This document shows, piece by piece, positions 38,259 through 46,586 of a DNA stretch of 64,000 nt. Below the pieces are notes generated by a model. It was not told where the DNA came from. It did not search any database and worked only from the letters and a program-made list of their open reading frames with translations. Numbering within the stretch: the first letter of the stretch is position 1; the number at the start of each line of letters is the position of its first letter. Source of the DNA: Pseudomonas azadiae (lineage in GTDB: Bacteria; Pseudomonadota; Gammaproteobacteria; Pseudomonadales; Pseudomonadaceae); assembly GCF_019145355.1 (NCBI RefSeq), contig NZ_JAHSTY010000002.1, positions 1,116,001-1,180,000 of the forward strand. Direction: 5' to 3'. The position numbers and the translations under genes are program-made.

Positions 38259-38597
38259 TCAGTCCACGCAAATCGCCCGGCCCAGTTGGCCTTTCTCCAC
38301 CGTCGCCGAGCAGCCGAAGTGGCTGTTATCCACCTGACATGTGCCTGCCACCGGGCCGTTGCCGGATTGGGTGGTGACGCTGGTCTGGCACTCGCCTTCA
38401 CACTGGCTCGAGTCGGTGCACGCCTTGCCCGCATCCCGGTACGGCGTGATGCACTTCCAGCTCTGCAACTTGCCCACTTGCTTCATGGTCCCGCCGCCTG
38501 CCAGGCATGTGGACGCCGCCGAGTCCTGGGCGGGCGGTTTGTGGGTGGAGCACGCCGATACCAGCAGCAGGGCGGCCAGGCCGATCATCAATTTCAT
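38259..38597 (-). CDS. Cysteine-rich predicted lipoprotein, 112 aa
   Basis: The signal MKLMIGLAALLLVSAC ends in a good lipobox (VSAC). The mature part carries about eight further cysteines (TCLAGG, WKCITPY, ACTDSSQCEGECQTS, TCQVD, FGCSA, ICVD), suggesting a disulfide-bonded periplasmic or surface domain. An AGGA lies eight bases before the ATG. It stands alone after a REP region. I recognise no family; the spaced cysteines resemble small secreted binding or inhibitor modules, which is only an impression. Confidence 0.7.
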   Translation of the reverse strand: MKLMIGLAALLLVSACSTHKPPAQDSAASTCLAGGGTMKQVGKLQSWKCITPYRDAGKACTDSSQCEGECQTSVTTQSGNGPVAGTCQVDNSHFGCSATVEKGQLGRAICVD

Positions 38598-38688
38598 GCA
38601 AAAGTCCTCATGGAGTAAGCGCAGCGGTGCAGTGTACGGGCATATGGACTACTTTGATTGACGAGTGATCCCTATCCGGTAACGACCC

Positions 38689-39033
38689 ATGCGCACATTA
38701 TGGAAGCGATACGTGGTCCTGTTGGAGCATGACCTGAGCACGCAGGTCTTCGACAACGTGAAAAACCTGCTGGTGTGCGCGCTGCTGTTTGCAGCCGGCA
38801 CCAATGCACTGCTGGGCGAGCGTGATCTGTTTATTGGTGTGTTTGCGTCGAGTGTGGCGGGGTGGGGGCTGATTGTGCTGTCGGCGGTATTGATGCTGCT
38901 GAACGTGAGCGACGGCATTCGCCGGCTGGCCAAGTTGCGCTATCACCTGGCGCTGCAGCTGTTGTTGATCCTGGTTTACCTGGTGGTGGCCGAGCGGGTG
39001 GTGGAGATTGTGTGGGGGTTCCGGGCCCTTTGA
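38689..39033 (+). CDS. Small conserved membrane protein, 114 aa
   Basis: Three hydrophobic segments are visible (about residues 27-46, 50-71 and 84-105) after a polar N-terminal helix that contains VVLLEHDLSTQVFDNVKN. It sits in the inner membrane. No transport or catalytic motif is seen. It precedes the glutaminase gene by 55 bases on the same strand and might be co-transcribed. The function is unknown. Confidence 0.65.
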   Translation: MRTLWKRYVVLLEHDLSTQVFDNVKNLLVCALLFAAGTNALLGERDLFIGVFASSVAGWGLIVLSAVLMLLNVSDGIRRLAKLRYHLALQLLLILVYLVVAERVVEIVWGFRAL

Positions 39034-39088
39034 AGTATCCTGCGCGCCCCGCTAACCACTGATCCAAACCAAGATGACAGGACAAGAC

Positions 39089-39997
39089 ATGCAGGCGATG
39101 CTTTCGTCGATCCTTGACGAAGTGCGCCCATTGATCGGCCTCGGCAAAGTCGCCGACTACATCCCGGCGCTGGCCGATGTACCCGCCAACCAACTCGGCA
39201 TCGCGGTGTATGGCAACGACGGTTCGGCCTACCGCGCCGGCGACGCCGATACGTTGTTCTCGGTGCAAAGCATTTCCAAGGTGTTCAGCCTGGTGCAGGC
39301 CATCGACCATGGCGGCGAAACCATCTGGGAACGCCTGGGCCATGAGCCGTCCGGGCAGCCGTTCAACTCCCTGGTGCAATTGGAATTCGAACGCGGCCGC
39401 CCGCGCAATCCCTTTATCAATGCCGGCGCGCTGGTGATCTGCGACATCAACCAATCGCGCTTCGCCGTGCCGATCCTGTCGATGCGCGACTTCGTACGGC
39501 GCCTGTCGGGCAACCCGCAGATCCTGGTCAACAGCGTGGTCGCCGACTCCGAAGCCCAACACGGCGCGCGCAACGCGGCCATGGCTTACCTGATGAAATC
39601 CTTCGGCAATTTCCACAACGATGTGGATGCCGTGCTGCACAGCTACTTCAACTACTGCGCCCTGCAGATGAGCTGCATGGACCTGGCCAAGGCCTTCAGC
39701 TTCCTCGCCAACGAGGGCACGAGCGCCCACAGCGGCGAGCAGATATTGACGGCGCGCCAGACCAAACAAGTCAACTCGATCATGGCCACCAGCGGGCTGT
39801 ATGACGAAGCGGGCAACTTTGCCTACCGGGTGGGCTTGCCGGGCAAGAGCGGAGTCGGCGGCGGGATTGTCGCAGTGGTGCCGGGGCAGTTTACGGTGTG
39901 CGTGTGGTCGCCGGAGTTGAACGCGGCGGGGAACTCGCTGGCGGGGATCAAGGCGTTGGAATTGCTGAGTGAGCGGATTGGGTGGTCGGTGTTTTGA
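39089..39997 (+). CDS. glsB: Glutaminase, 302 aa
   Basis: This enzyme hydrolyses glutamine to glutamate and ammonia and belongs to the serine beta-lactamase-like fold. The catalytic Ser-x-x-Lys is in [16 protein letters not shown]. Other family segments are [33 protein letters not shown] and [17 protein letters not shown]. The ATG at 39089 gives the usual [17 protein letters not shown] start and follows AGGACAAGAC; the ATG at 39074 would add five residues. A REP-like GTTCCCACGC element follows. Confidence 0.92.
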   Translation: MQAMLSSILDEVRPLIGLGKVADYIPALADVPANQLGIAVYGNDGSAYRAGDADTLFSVQSISKVFSLVQAIDHGGETIWERLGHEPSGQPFNSLVQLEFERGRPRNPFINAGALVICDINQSRFAVPILSMRDFVRRLSGNPQILVNSVVADSEAQHGARNAAMAYLMKSFGNFHNDVDAVLHSYFNYCALQMSCMDLAKAFSFLANEGTSAHSGEQILTARQTKQVNSIMATSGLYDEAGNFAYRVGLPGKSGVGGGIVAVVPGQFTVCVWSPELNAAGNSLAGIKALELLSERIGWSVF

Positions 39998-40007
39998 CCG
40001 GCAGGAT

Positions 40008-40141
40008 CGATCGTTCCCACGCTCCGCGTGGGAATGCCGCCTCGGACGCTCCGCGTCCTTTCCAGTGATGAACTCAAGTCTTGCGCGAGGTGACGCGGAG
40101 CGTCACGGTATGCGTTCCCACGCAGAGCGTGGGAACGATCG
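40008..40141. repeat. REP doublet, family C (GTTCCCACGCTCCGCGTGGG)
   Basis: CGATCGTTCCCACGCTCCGC at the left is mirrored by GCAGAGCGTGGGAACGATCG at the right; internal arms GACGCTCCGCGTCC and GACGCGGAGCGTCA form further hairpins. It separates glutaminase from the convergent DUF3077-like gene. Only one copy of this family is in the window. Confidence 0.85.
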
Positions 40142-40144
40142 GAT

Positions 40145-40384
40145 TCAAGTGGCTGGATAGGCTTCGTCCAAGGCCTTGTTCACTAGCAATTGCACGCCTT
40201 CGAGCATGCGGCAGATGCCGAGTGCGACGTTACGTTGAGCGCCATCGACTTCGAAGGCCAGGTGAACGGCGATATCACTGATGGAGGCTAAATCCTGGGA
40301 GGCGTTGACCAGCAGGGTTTCCGTGTCCAGGTTGGGGCGTACGGCGAAGAGGTGTTCTGGGGGATTGGGGCTGTCTTTAATCAT
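40145..40384 (-). CDS. Small DUF3077/DUF6124-like protein, 79 aa
   Basis: A short soluble protein beginning MIKDSPNPPEHLFAVRPNLDTETLLVNASQDLASISDIA (quoted only for recognition of its parts: an N-terminal PNPP-F-V-P segment, then a helix TETLLVNASQDL). This pattern recalls the Pseudomonas-specific DUF3077-type family of unknown function. A GGAG lies seven bases before the ATG but is locked in a hairpin, and a long structured leader precedes it. Regulation at translation is therefore likely. Its stop abuts the family C REP. Confidence 0.7.
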   Translation of the reverse strand: MIKDSPNPPEHLFAVRPNLDTETLLVNASQDLASISDIAVHLAFEVDGAQRNVALGICRMLEGVQLLVNKALDEAYPAT

Positions 40385-40517
40385 GGTGAGGCTCCTTTAT
40401 AAATGGAGCTGCCACGATCCGCGGTCAAACGAATCTGGGTGGCAGCTGTACGCGGGTTGACCGACCGGCTGAAGGAGCAAAACCGGCATACCCGAAGGTA
40501 TCCCGCGTACAGCTGCC
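40385..40517 (-). promoter_or_regulatory. Structured leader RNA candidate with mutually exclusive stems
   Basis: Read on the minus strand, three pairings are visible. Outer stem: 40502-40517 with 40441-40456, 16 perfect pairs, enclosing a small hairpin AUACC-UUCG-GGUAU (40488-40501). Alternative stem: 40439-40447 with 40407-40415, nine perfect pairs, which uses part of the outer stem. Third: GCUCC (40405-40409) with GGAGC (40391-40395), which covers the ribosome site. The first two cannot both form in full, so this may be a riboswitch-like or protein- or sRNA-controlled switch. Confidence 0.55.
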
Positions 40518-40697
40518 GCGACACGATACATCAGACGTAAAAAAACGCCTAAGGTCGGTGTTGGCGCAATTGCTCTTTCTAAATCGGACGGTCAAATCCG
40601 GCCGCTGAATTGGCAGCGACGGCAGGGAGGTTAGCCAGCGAAGTTCCGAGCGACAACCTGAAACCCTTGTAGGAAATATCCTGACGCCGCCGACTCC
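40518..40697. other. Intergenic stretch without a clear gene
   Basis: About 180 bases upstream of the leader. It should contain the minus-strand promoter of the DUF3077-like gene, but no good -35/-10 pair stands out. No credible open frame was found. Confidence 0.5.
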
Positions 40698-40784
40698 TGT
40701 GGGAGCTGGCTTGCCTGCGATAGCGGTGGGTCAGCAGCCCATCCGGTACTGGAAGACCGCTATCGCAGGCAAGCCAGCTCCCAC
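40698..40784. repeat. REP doublet, TGTGGGAGCTGG type
   Basis: TGTGGGAGCTGGCTTGCCTG with CGATAGCGGT is mirrored by ACCGCTATCGCAGGCAAGCC and AGCTCCCAC. A clean complete doublet. Confidence 0.9.
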
Positions 40785-40829
40785 CTTTGATCTTCATTGG
40801 TCTCTGGGATTGGTATTAGCCCAATAAAA

Positions 40830-40851
40830 AATGCGCCCCTGAGGGCGCATT
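40830..40851 (-). terminator. Terminator of the carboxynorspermidine operon
   Basis: AATGCGCCC (40830-40838) pairs with GGGCGCATT (40843-40851) across four bases. On the minus strand the stem is followed by a run of T residues (TTTTTTATTGG). It lies 26 bases after the dehydrogenase stop. Confidence 0.88.
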
Positions 40852-40876
40852 CTTTTGTTCGGTCAGCTACGGCCTA

Positions 40877-42121
40877 TCAGGCCTTCGCATCCCAGGCCCG
40901 ATCACCGTGCTCGTCCTTGATCCGAGTCGGCAAGCCCATCACATCCAGCGCTTTAAGGAACGGCTCAGCCGGCAGTTCCTCGACGTTGGCCATGTGCTTC
41001 ACATCCCACTCGCCACGCGCCACCAGCAGCGCAGCGGCGACCGGCGGAACGCCTGCGGTGTAGGAGATGCCCTGGCTGTCGGTCTCGGCGAAGGCTTCTT
41101 CGTGATCCGCCACGTTGTAGATGAACATCTCGCGCGGCTGGCCATCCTTGGTGCCTTTGACCAGGTCGCCGATGCAGGTCTTGCCGGTGTAGCCCGGTGC
41201 GAGCGACGACGGGTCGGGCAGGACGGCCTTGACCACTTTCAACGGCACCACTTCCAGGCCTTCGGCGGTGGTGACCGGCTTCTCGGAGAGCAGGCCGAGG
41301 TTTTTCAGCACGGTGAACACGTTGATGTAGTGTTCGCCGAAGCTCATCCAGAACCGCACGTTGGGCACGTCGAGGTTTTTCGACAGCGAGTGCACTTCAT
41401 CGTGGCCGGTGAGGTAGAGGTTCTGCGAACCCACGACCGGCAGGTCGTCGGTGCGTTTGACTTCGAACATGGTGTTGCTGGTCCACTGGCTGTTCTGCCA
41501 GCTCCACACCTGTCCGGTGAATTCGCGGAAGTTGATTTCCGGGTCGAAATTGGTGGCGAAGTATTTGCCATGGGAGCCGGCATTGACGTCGAGAATGTCG
41601 ATCGAATCAATGCGGTCGAAATGCTGTTGCTGCGCCAGCGCGGCGTACGCGTTGACGACACCCGGGTCGAAGCCCACGCCAAGGATGGCCGTGATGTTCT
41701 TCTGTTTGCATTCTTCCAGGTGGTTCCACTCGTAGTTGCCGTACCACGGCGGGGTCTCGCAGACCTTGCCCGGCTCTTCGTGGATGGCGGTGTCGAGGTA
41801 GGCCACGCCGGTGTCGATGCAGGCCCGCAGGACCGACATATTGAGGAACGCGGAACCGACGTTGATGACGATCTGCGACTCGGTCTCGCGGATCAGCGCC
41901 TTGGTCGCTTCCACGTCCAGGGCGTTCAGCGCGAAGGCCTGGATGTCGGCGGGCACCTTGAGGCTACCCTTGGCCTTGACGCTGTCGATGATGGCCTGGC
42001 ATTTGGAGATGTTGCGCGACGCGATAGCAATACGACCGAGTTCGTCGTTGTGCTGCGCGCACTTGTGGGCCACCACCTTGGCGACACCTCCTGCACCAAT
42101 GATAAGAACGTTCTTTTTCAA
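40877..42121 (-). CDS. Carboxynorspermidine dehydrogenase (saccharopine dehydrogenase family), 414 aa
   Basis: This enzyme reductively joins aspartate semialdehyde to a diamine (putrescine or diaminopropane) to give carboxy(nor)spermidine, an alternative route to spermidine-type polyamines. The Rossmann start KKNVLIIGAGGVAKVVAHK, the middle SAFLNMSVLRACIDTG and the HEEPGKVCE region fit the family. The start is taken as TTG at 42121, after AAGGAG, because it begins exactly at the Rossmann strand; upstream ATG 42190 lies within the untranslated gap. The decarboxylase gene is upstream in the same operon, and a terminator follows. Confidence 0.87.
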   Translation of the reverse strand: MKKNVLIIGAGGVAKVVAHKCAQHNDELGRIAIASRNISKCQAIIDSVKAKGSLKVPADIQAFALNALDVEATKALIRETESQIVINVGSAFLNMSVLRACIDTGVAYLDTAIHEEPGKVCETPPWYGNYEWNHLEECKQKNITAILGVGFDPGVVNAYAALAQQQHFDRIDSIDILDVNAGSHGKYFATNFDPEINFREFTGQVWSWQNSQWTSNTMFEVKRTDDLPVVGSQNLYLTGHDEVHSLSKNLDVPNVRFWMSFGEHYINVFTVLKNLGLLSEKPVTTAEGLEVVPLKVVKAVLPDPSSLAPGYTGKTCIGDLVKGTKDGQPREMFIYNVADHEEAFAETDSQGISYTAGVPPVAAALLVARGEWDVKHMANVEELPAEPFLKALDVMGLPTRIKDEHGDRAWDAKA

Positions 42122-42149
42122 TTGCTTTATCTCTCCTTTATCCGCCAGC

Positions 42150-43247
42150 TTACGAAAGGCTGGACAGGTAGTCGTCGTAACCAAATTCACGAACCACTTC
42201 GACTGTACCGTCGAGTTGTTTCACTACGATGGACGGCATTTTCAGGCCGTTGAACCAGTTTTTCTTGACCATGGTGTAGCCTGCGGTGTCGATGAACGAC
42301 AGCCGATCGCCGATGGCCAGCGGACGATCAAATTGATACTCGCCGAAAATGTCGCCGGCCAGGCAGGATTTGCCGCACACCATGACGGTGTGTTCACCCT
42401 CGCTCGGCGCCAGCTTGGCGTTGAGGCGGTAGATCAGCAGGTCCAGCAGGTGGGCTTCGATGGAGCTGTCGACCACGGCGAGGTTTTTGCCGTTGTAGAG
42501 GGTGTCGAGCACGGTGACTTCCAGCGAAGCGCTATTGGTGATCGCCGCTTCGCCGGGTTCCAGATACACCTGCACGCCGTACTTCTCGGAGAAGGCCTTC
42601 AAGCGCGCGCAGAACGCGTCCAGCGCATAGCCTTCACCGGTGAAGTGGATGCCGCCGCCGAGGCTGACCCACTCGACCTTGTGCAGCAACGCGCCGAAGC
42701 GTTCTTCGATGGTGCCGAGCATCTTGTCGAACAGGCTGAAGTCGCCGTTCTCGCAGTTGTTGTGGAACATGAAGCCGGAGATCTGCTCGATCACGCCTTC
42801 GATCTTCACCGGGTCCCACTCGCCCAGGCGGCTGAACGGGCGCGCCGGGTCGGCCAGCAGGTAGTCGGAGCTGCTCACCTGCGGGTTGACGCGCAGGCCG
42901 CGGGTCTTGCCCTCGCTGCGTTCGGCAAAGCGCTGCAGTTGGCTGATGGAGTTGAAGATGATCTTGTCGCAGTTCTCCAGCATCTCTTCGATTTCATCGT
43001 CGGCCCAGGCCACGCTGTAGGCATGCGCCTCGCCTTCGAACTTCTGGCGGCCGAGCTTCAACTCATACAGCGACGAGGAGGTGGTGCCGTCCATGTATTG
43101 CTGCATCAGGTCGAACACCGACCAGGTGGCAAAGCACTTGAGCGCCAGCAACGCCTTGGCGCCGGACTGCTCGCGCACGTAAGCAATCTTCTGCATGTTC
43201 ACCAGAAGCTTCTGTTTATCGATGAGGTAGTACGGCGTTTTGATCAT
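42150..43247 (-). CDS. nspC: Carboxynorspermidine decarboxylase, 365 aa
   Basis: This is a PLP-dependent alanine-racemase-fold decarboxylase that removes the carboxyl group from carboxyspermidine or carboxynorspermidine. The PLP lysine is in ALLALKCFATW. SLGGGIHFTGEGY, LEPGEAAITN and the cysteine-containing MVCGKSCLAGDIFGEY are characteristic of NspC. The ATG at 43247 (MIKTPYYLIDKQKL) matches homologues; the longer frame to 43301 is untranslated. It is the first gene of the two-gene operon, with 28 bases to the dehydrogenase. Confidence 0.9.
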   Translation of the reverse strand: MIKTPYYLIDKQKLLVNMQKIAYVREQSGAKALLALKCFATWSVFDLMQQYMDGTTSSSLYELKLGRQKFEGEAHAYSVAWADDEIEEMLENCDKIIFNSISQLQRFAERSEGKTRGLRVNPQVSSSDYLLADPARPFSRLGEWDPVKIEGVIEQISGFMFHNNCENGDFSLFDKMLGTIEERFGALLHKVEWVSLGGGIHFTGEGYALDAFCARLKAFSEKYGVQVYLEPGEAAITNSASLEVTVLDTLYNGKNLAVVDSSIEAHLLDLLIYRLNAKLAPSEGEHTVMVCGKSCLAGDIFGEYQFDRPLAIGDRLSFIDTAGYTMVKKNWFNGLKMPSIVVKQLDGTVEVVREFGYDDYLSSLS

Positions 43248-43395
43248 TTTTGAGAGCCTGGGGTGGTGCCTGCCAAAAAAGGACACGCATTGTGCCCGCA
43301 CTTGGATCGAATCGAAAGGTTAGCGGGCGGATTTTGCGCGCCGGGTTTTCAAGCATAGCGATGGAGTATGACTATCTAAAGGTACACGCCGGCCC

Positions 43396-43652
43396 ACTGT
43401 GGGAGCTGGCTTGCCTGCGATAGCCATAGGTATCTACACATTTTTGTAGTGAGCGGGCTTGTCCCGCGCTGGGCTGAAGCGGCCCCGATAAGGACACCGC
43501 AGTGTTCCAGATGAAACCAGATCGTCTGGTTTGGGGCGGCTTCGCCACCCAGCGCGGGACAAGCCCGCTCACTACAGGGAGATTTTTCAGCCTTTGAATG
43601 TTGTGTAGATACCTATGGTCATCGCAGGCAAGCCAGCTCCCATAGGTTGATC
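43396..43652. repeat. Family A REP doublet (copy 6) inserted within a TGTGGGAGCTGG doublet
   Basis: The outer element reads TGTGGGAGCTGGCTTGCCTG...CCATAGGTATCTACACA on the left and TGTGTAGATACCTATGG...GCAGGCAAGCCAGCTCCCA on the right. Family A (43446-43574) sits between the halves. The 43248-43759 gap contains this mosaic; the bases before it include the nspC promoter region. Confidence 0.9.
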
Positions 43653-43759
43653 GCTGTACATCCGGCTTGCTGACATCAAACCGTCATCTCCCCACCACCG
43701 TCCTGCCACATTCCATCGCTACTGTCCTCGCCAATGAGATCGATCTCAAGCGAGTAACG

Positions 43760-44779
43760 ATGACTGACCTGAAAGACGTCGCACGGCTGGCTGGCGTATC
43801 CCGCGCCACCGCCGCCCGCACCTTTGCTTCCCCGGAACAGGTGCGCCCGCTCACCCGTGAACAGGTGTTCGCCGCCGCCCGTGAGTTGGGCTTTCGGCCA
43901 AACCTGCTGGGCCGCCAGTTGCGCCTGCAAACCACCCGACTGATCGGTGTAGTGGTGCCCAACCTGCTCAACCCGGTGTTCGCCGAACAGTTCCAGGCCA
44001 TGGAACGCGCCGCGCGGTTACGCGGCTACAGCCTGGTGCTGGCCACCACCGATTACAGCAGCGAGCGCGAAAGCACGGTGGTCGAAGAGCTGCTGCGCCA
44101 GCGCGTCGACGGTCTGGTGCTGACGGTCACCGATGCCGAAAGCAACGCGGTGCTCAGCAGCCTGAACACCGAGAAGACGCCCTTCGTGCTGGCCTACCAT
44201 CAGCCGAGCAACCCCAACTACAGCGCCGTGTCGGTCGACAACCGCGCGGGCATGGCCCTGGCCACGCGTTACCTGCTGGAAGCCGGGCACCAACGGATCA
44301 GCATGGTCGCCGGCCCCGCGTTGCAGTCCGACCGTGCCCGCCTGCGCTATGCCGGCTACTGCGATGCCATGAAGGAATACGGCCTCAAGAGCCGCCCGGT
44401 GATCGAAATGCCGGCCCACACCCAGGCTGAATTCACGGCCATCGCGCCGTTTCTGCAGAACCCCGAGGCGCCCACCGCGCTGGTGTGTTCCAACGACTTT
44501 CTGGCGATCAGCCTGATCGCCGAACTGCGCCGCAACGCCTGGAACGTACCCGGGCAACTGTCAGTGATGGGTTTTGATGGCATCAGCCTCGGCACCCAGA
44601 TGCACCCGACCCTGTGCAGCGTGGTGCAGCCCATCGCGCTGCTGGCCAGCACCGTGATCGACCAACTGCTGGCGCAAATCGCCGGCAACGCCCCGACGTC
44701 CCATTGCCTGCCTTGCCATATCCGGCCAGGCGAAAGTACCCAGCCCCATGAGGAGATCCTTGATGCGCGCACTCAGTAA
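43760..44779 (+). CDS. LacI-family transcriptional regulator, 339 aa
   Basis: This repressor-type protein has an N-terminal LacI helix-turn-helix (TDLKDVARLAGVSRATAARTF) and hinge (LGRQLRLQTTRLIGVVVPNLLNPVF), followed by a periplasmic-binding-like sensor (DGLVLTVTDAES, SVDNRAGMALATRYLLEAGH, TALVCSNDFLAISLIAEL). The ATG at 43760 is chosen as the family start. Its end overlaps the binding-protein gene by 17 bases, so it is the first gene of the ABC/phosphodiesterase operon and most likely controls it, including itself. The effector is unknown. Confidence 0.88.
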   Translation: MTDLKDVARLAGVSRATAARTFASPEQVRPLTREQVFAAARELGFRPNLLGRQLRLQTTRLIGVVVPNLLNPVFAEQFQAMERAARLRGYSLVLATTDYSSERESTVVEELLRQRVDGLVLTVTDAESNAVLSSLNTEKTPFVLAYHQPSNPNYSAVSVDNRAGMALATRYLLEAGHQRISMVAGPALQSDRARLRYAGYCDAMKEYGLKSRPVIEMPAHTQAEFTAIAPFLQNPEAPTALVCSNDFLAISLIAELRRNAWNVPGQLSVMGFDGISLGTQMHPTLCSVVQPIALLASTVIDQLLAQIAGNAPTSHCLPCHIRPGESTQPHEEILDARTQ

Positions 44780-45767
44780 AACCCTGGCAGCCGTGCTGCT
44801 GTGCGGTGCCGCGAGCCTGGCCCAGGCCGCCGACACCGCGATTTGCTACAACTGCCCGCCGGACTGGGCCGATTGGGGCTCCCAGCTCAAGGCCATCGCC
44901 GCCAGCACCGGCGTGCAGGTGCCGCTGGACAACAAAAACTCCGGCCAGTCCCTGGCGCAGTTGGTGGCGGAAAAAGCCGCCCCGGTGGCCGACGTCGTTT
45001 ACTACGGCGTGACCTTCGGCCTGCAGGCGCAAAAAGCCGACGTGGTCGACACCTACAAACCCAAGGCCTGGGAGCAGATTCCCGCCGGCTTGAAAGACCC
45101 CGACGGCCATTGGTTCGCGATCCATTCCGGGACCTTGGGCATCATGGTCAACGTCGACGCGCTCGGTGGCTTGCCGGTGCCGCAAAGCTGGGCTGATCTG
45201 CTCAAGCCCGAATACAAAGGCATGGTCGGTTACCTAGACCCGTCCAGCGCCTTTGTCGGCTACGTGTCGGCGGTGGCGATCAACCGCGCCATGGGCGGTG
45301 ATCTGGACAACTTCGCCCCGGCCATCGACTACTTCCGCAAACTGGCGAAAAACAGCCCCATCGTGCCCAAGCAGACCGCCTACGCACGGGTGCTTTCCGG
45401 CGAGTTGCCGATCCTGGTGGACTACGACTTCAACGCCTACCGCGCCCGCTACAAGGACCAGGCCAACGTCGCCTTCGTGATCCCGCAAGAAGGCAGTATC
45501 AGCGTGCCCTATGTCATGAGCCTGGTCGCCAACGCGCCGCACCGCGCCAACGCGGAAAAAGTCCTCGACTTCGTGCTCTCGGACGAGGGCCAGTCACTCT
45601 GGGCCAAAGCCTATCTGCGCCCGGTGCGGCCGATGAAAATGCCGGCGGACGTGGCCGCGCAGTTCCTGCCCGACAGCGACTACGCCCGTGCCGGTGTCGT
45701 GGACTACGAAAAAATGGCCGCTGTACAGGAAGCCTTCGCCGCCCGTTACCTGAACGAGGTCAAGTAA
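44763..45767 (+). CDS. ABC importer substrate-binding protein, 334 aa
   Basis: This periplasmic binding protein has a signal peptide (MRALSKTLAAVLLCGAASL, cleavage after AQA) and the fold of iron(III)/spermidine/aminoethylphosphonate-type class F proteins (GTLGIMVNVDALGG, SWADLLKPEYKGMVGYLDPSSA, SVPYVMSLVANAPH). A short CYNC pair starts the mature protein. ATG 44763 follows GAGGAGATCC; the ATG at 44748 is within that site. The GpdQ-like enzyme in the operon suggests a phosphodiester or phosphonate-like substrate. Confidence 0.85.
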   Translation: MRALSKTLAAVLLCGAASLAQAADTAICYNCPPDWADWGSQLKAIAASTGVQVPLDNKNSGQSLAQLVAEKAAPVADVVYYGVTFGLQAQKADVVDTYKPKAWEQIPAGLKDPDGHWFAIHSGTLGIMVNVDALGGLPVPQSWADLLKPEYKGMVGYLDPSSAFVGYVSAVAINRAMGGDLDNFAPAIDYFRKLAKNSPIVPKQTAYARVLSGELPILVDYDFNAYRARYKDQANVAFVIPQEGSISVPYVMSLVANAPHRANAEKVLDFVLSDEGQSLWAKAYLRPVRPMKMPADVAAQFLPDSDYARAGVVDYEKMAAVQEAFAARYLNEVK

Positions 45768-46586
45768 GTGGCAACATCGGCAAGACATGCCGCCTGGGCA
45801 CTGGCCCCGGCCTTTGCGGTGCTGCTCGCGTTCTGGCTGTTGCCGCTGGCGCACCTGATGCTGCTCGGCGCCGAGAGCCGCGACGGCAGCGGCAGCGGCT
45901 ACTGGCAGGTGCTCAGCAGCGCGCAATACCTGGGCAGCCTGGGGCAAACCTTGATCCTGGCAGTGGTGGTGACGCTGGTCGCATTGCTGATCGGCGGCAT
46001 CAGCGGCGTGTTCCTCGCCCGGCAACAGTTCTTCGGGCGCTCGGCGCTGGTGGCCTTGCTCACGTTTCCGCTGGCCTTTCCCGGTGTGGTGGTGGGGTTC
46101 CTGGTGATCCTGCTCGCCGGGCGCCAGGGCCTGTTTGCCGCGCTGGGCCTGCAGTTGGCCGGTGAGCGTTGGATCTTTGCCTACTCGCTGGCGGGGCTGT
46201 TCGTGGGCTACCTGTACTTCTCGATTCCGCGGGTGATTCTCACGGTGATGGCGGCCTGCGAAAGCCTCGACCGCAGCCTGGAGGAGGCCGCGCATTCGCT
46301 GGGGGCAGGGCACTGGCGCGTGGTCTGCGATGTGATCGTGCCGGGCCTGGCGCCGGCGCTGGCGTCGTGCGGATCGATCTGTTTTGCCACGTCCATGGGC
46401 GCCTTTGGCACAGCGTTTACCTTGGGGACGCGGCTCAATGTCACGCCGGTGGCGATCTACAACGTATTCACCAATTACGCCAACTTTGCCGTCGCCGCTG
46501 CGCTGTCGGTGGTGCTTGGCGCGGTGACCTGGGCCGTGCTGCTGCTCACGCGGCGCCTGGTGAAAAATGCGGGGACTGTGCTATGA
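45768..46586 (+). CDS. ABC importer permease, 272 aa
   Basis: This inner-membrane permease has six spans and the coupling loop LEEAAHSLGAGHWRVVCDVIVPGL, the EAA motif. It starts with GTG directly after the TAA of the binding-protein gene, with zero spacing. Its end overlaps the second permease start (ATGA at 46583). It resembles PotB/PhnU-like permeases. Confidence 0.86.
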   Translation: MATSARHAAWALAPAFAVLLAFWLLPLAHLMLLGAESRDGSGSGYWQVLSSAQYLGSLGQTLILAVVVTLVALLIGGISGVFLARQQFFGRSALVALLTFPLAFPGVVVGFLVILLAGRQGLFAALGLQLAGERWIFAYSLAGLFVGYLYFSIPRVILTVMAACESLDRSLEEAAHSLGAGHWRVVCDVIVPGLAPALASCGSICFATSMGAFGTAFTLGTRLNVTPVAIYNVFTNYANFAVAAALSVVLGAVTWAVLLLTRRLVKNAGTVL

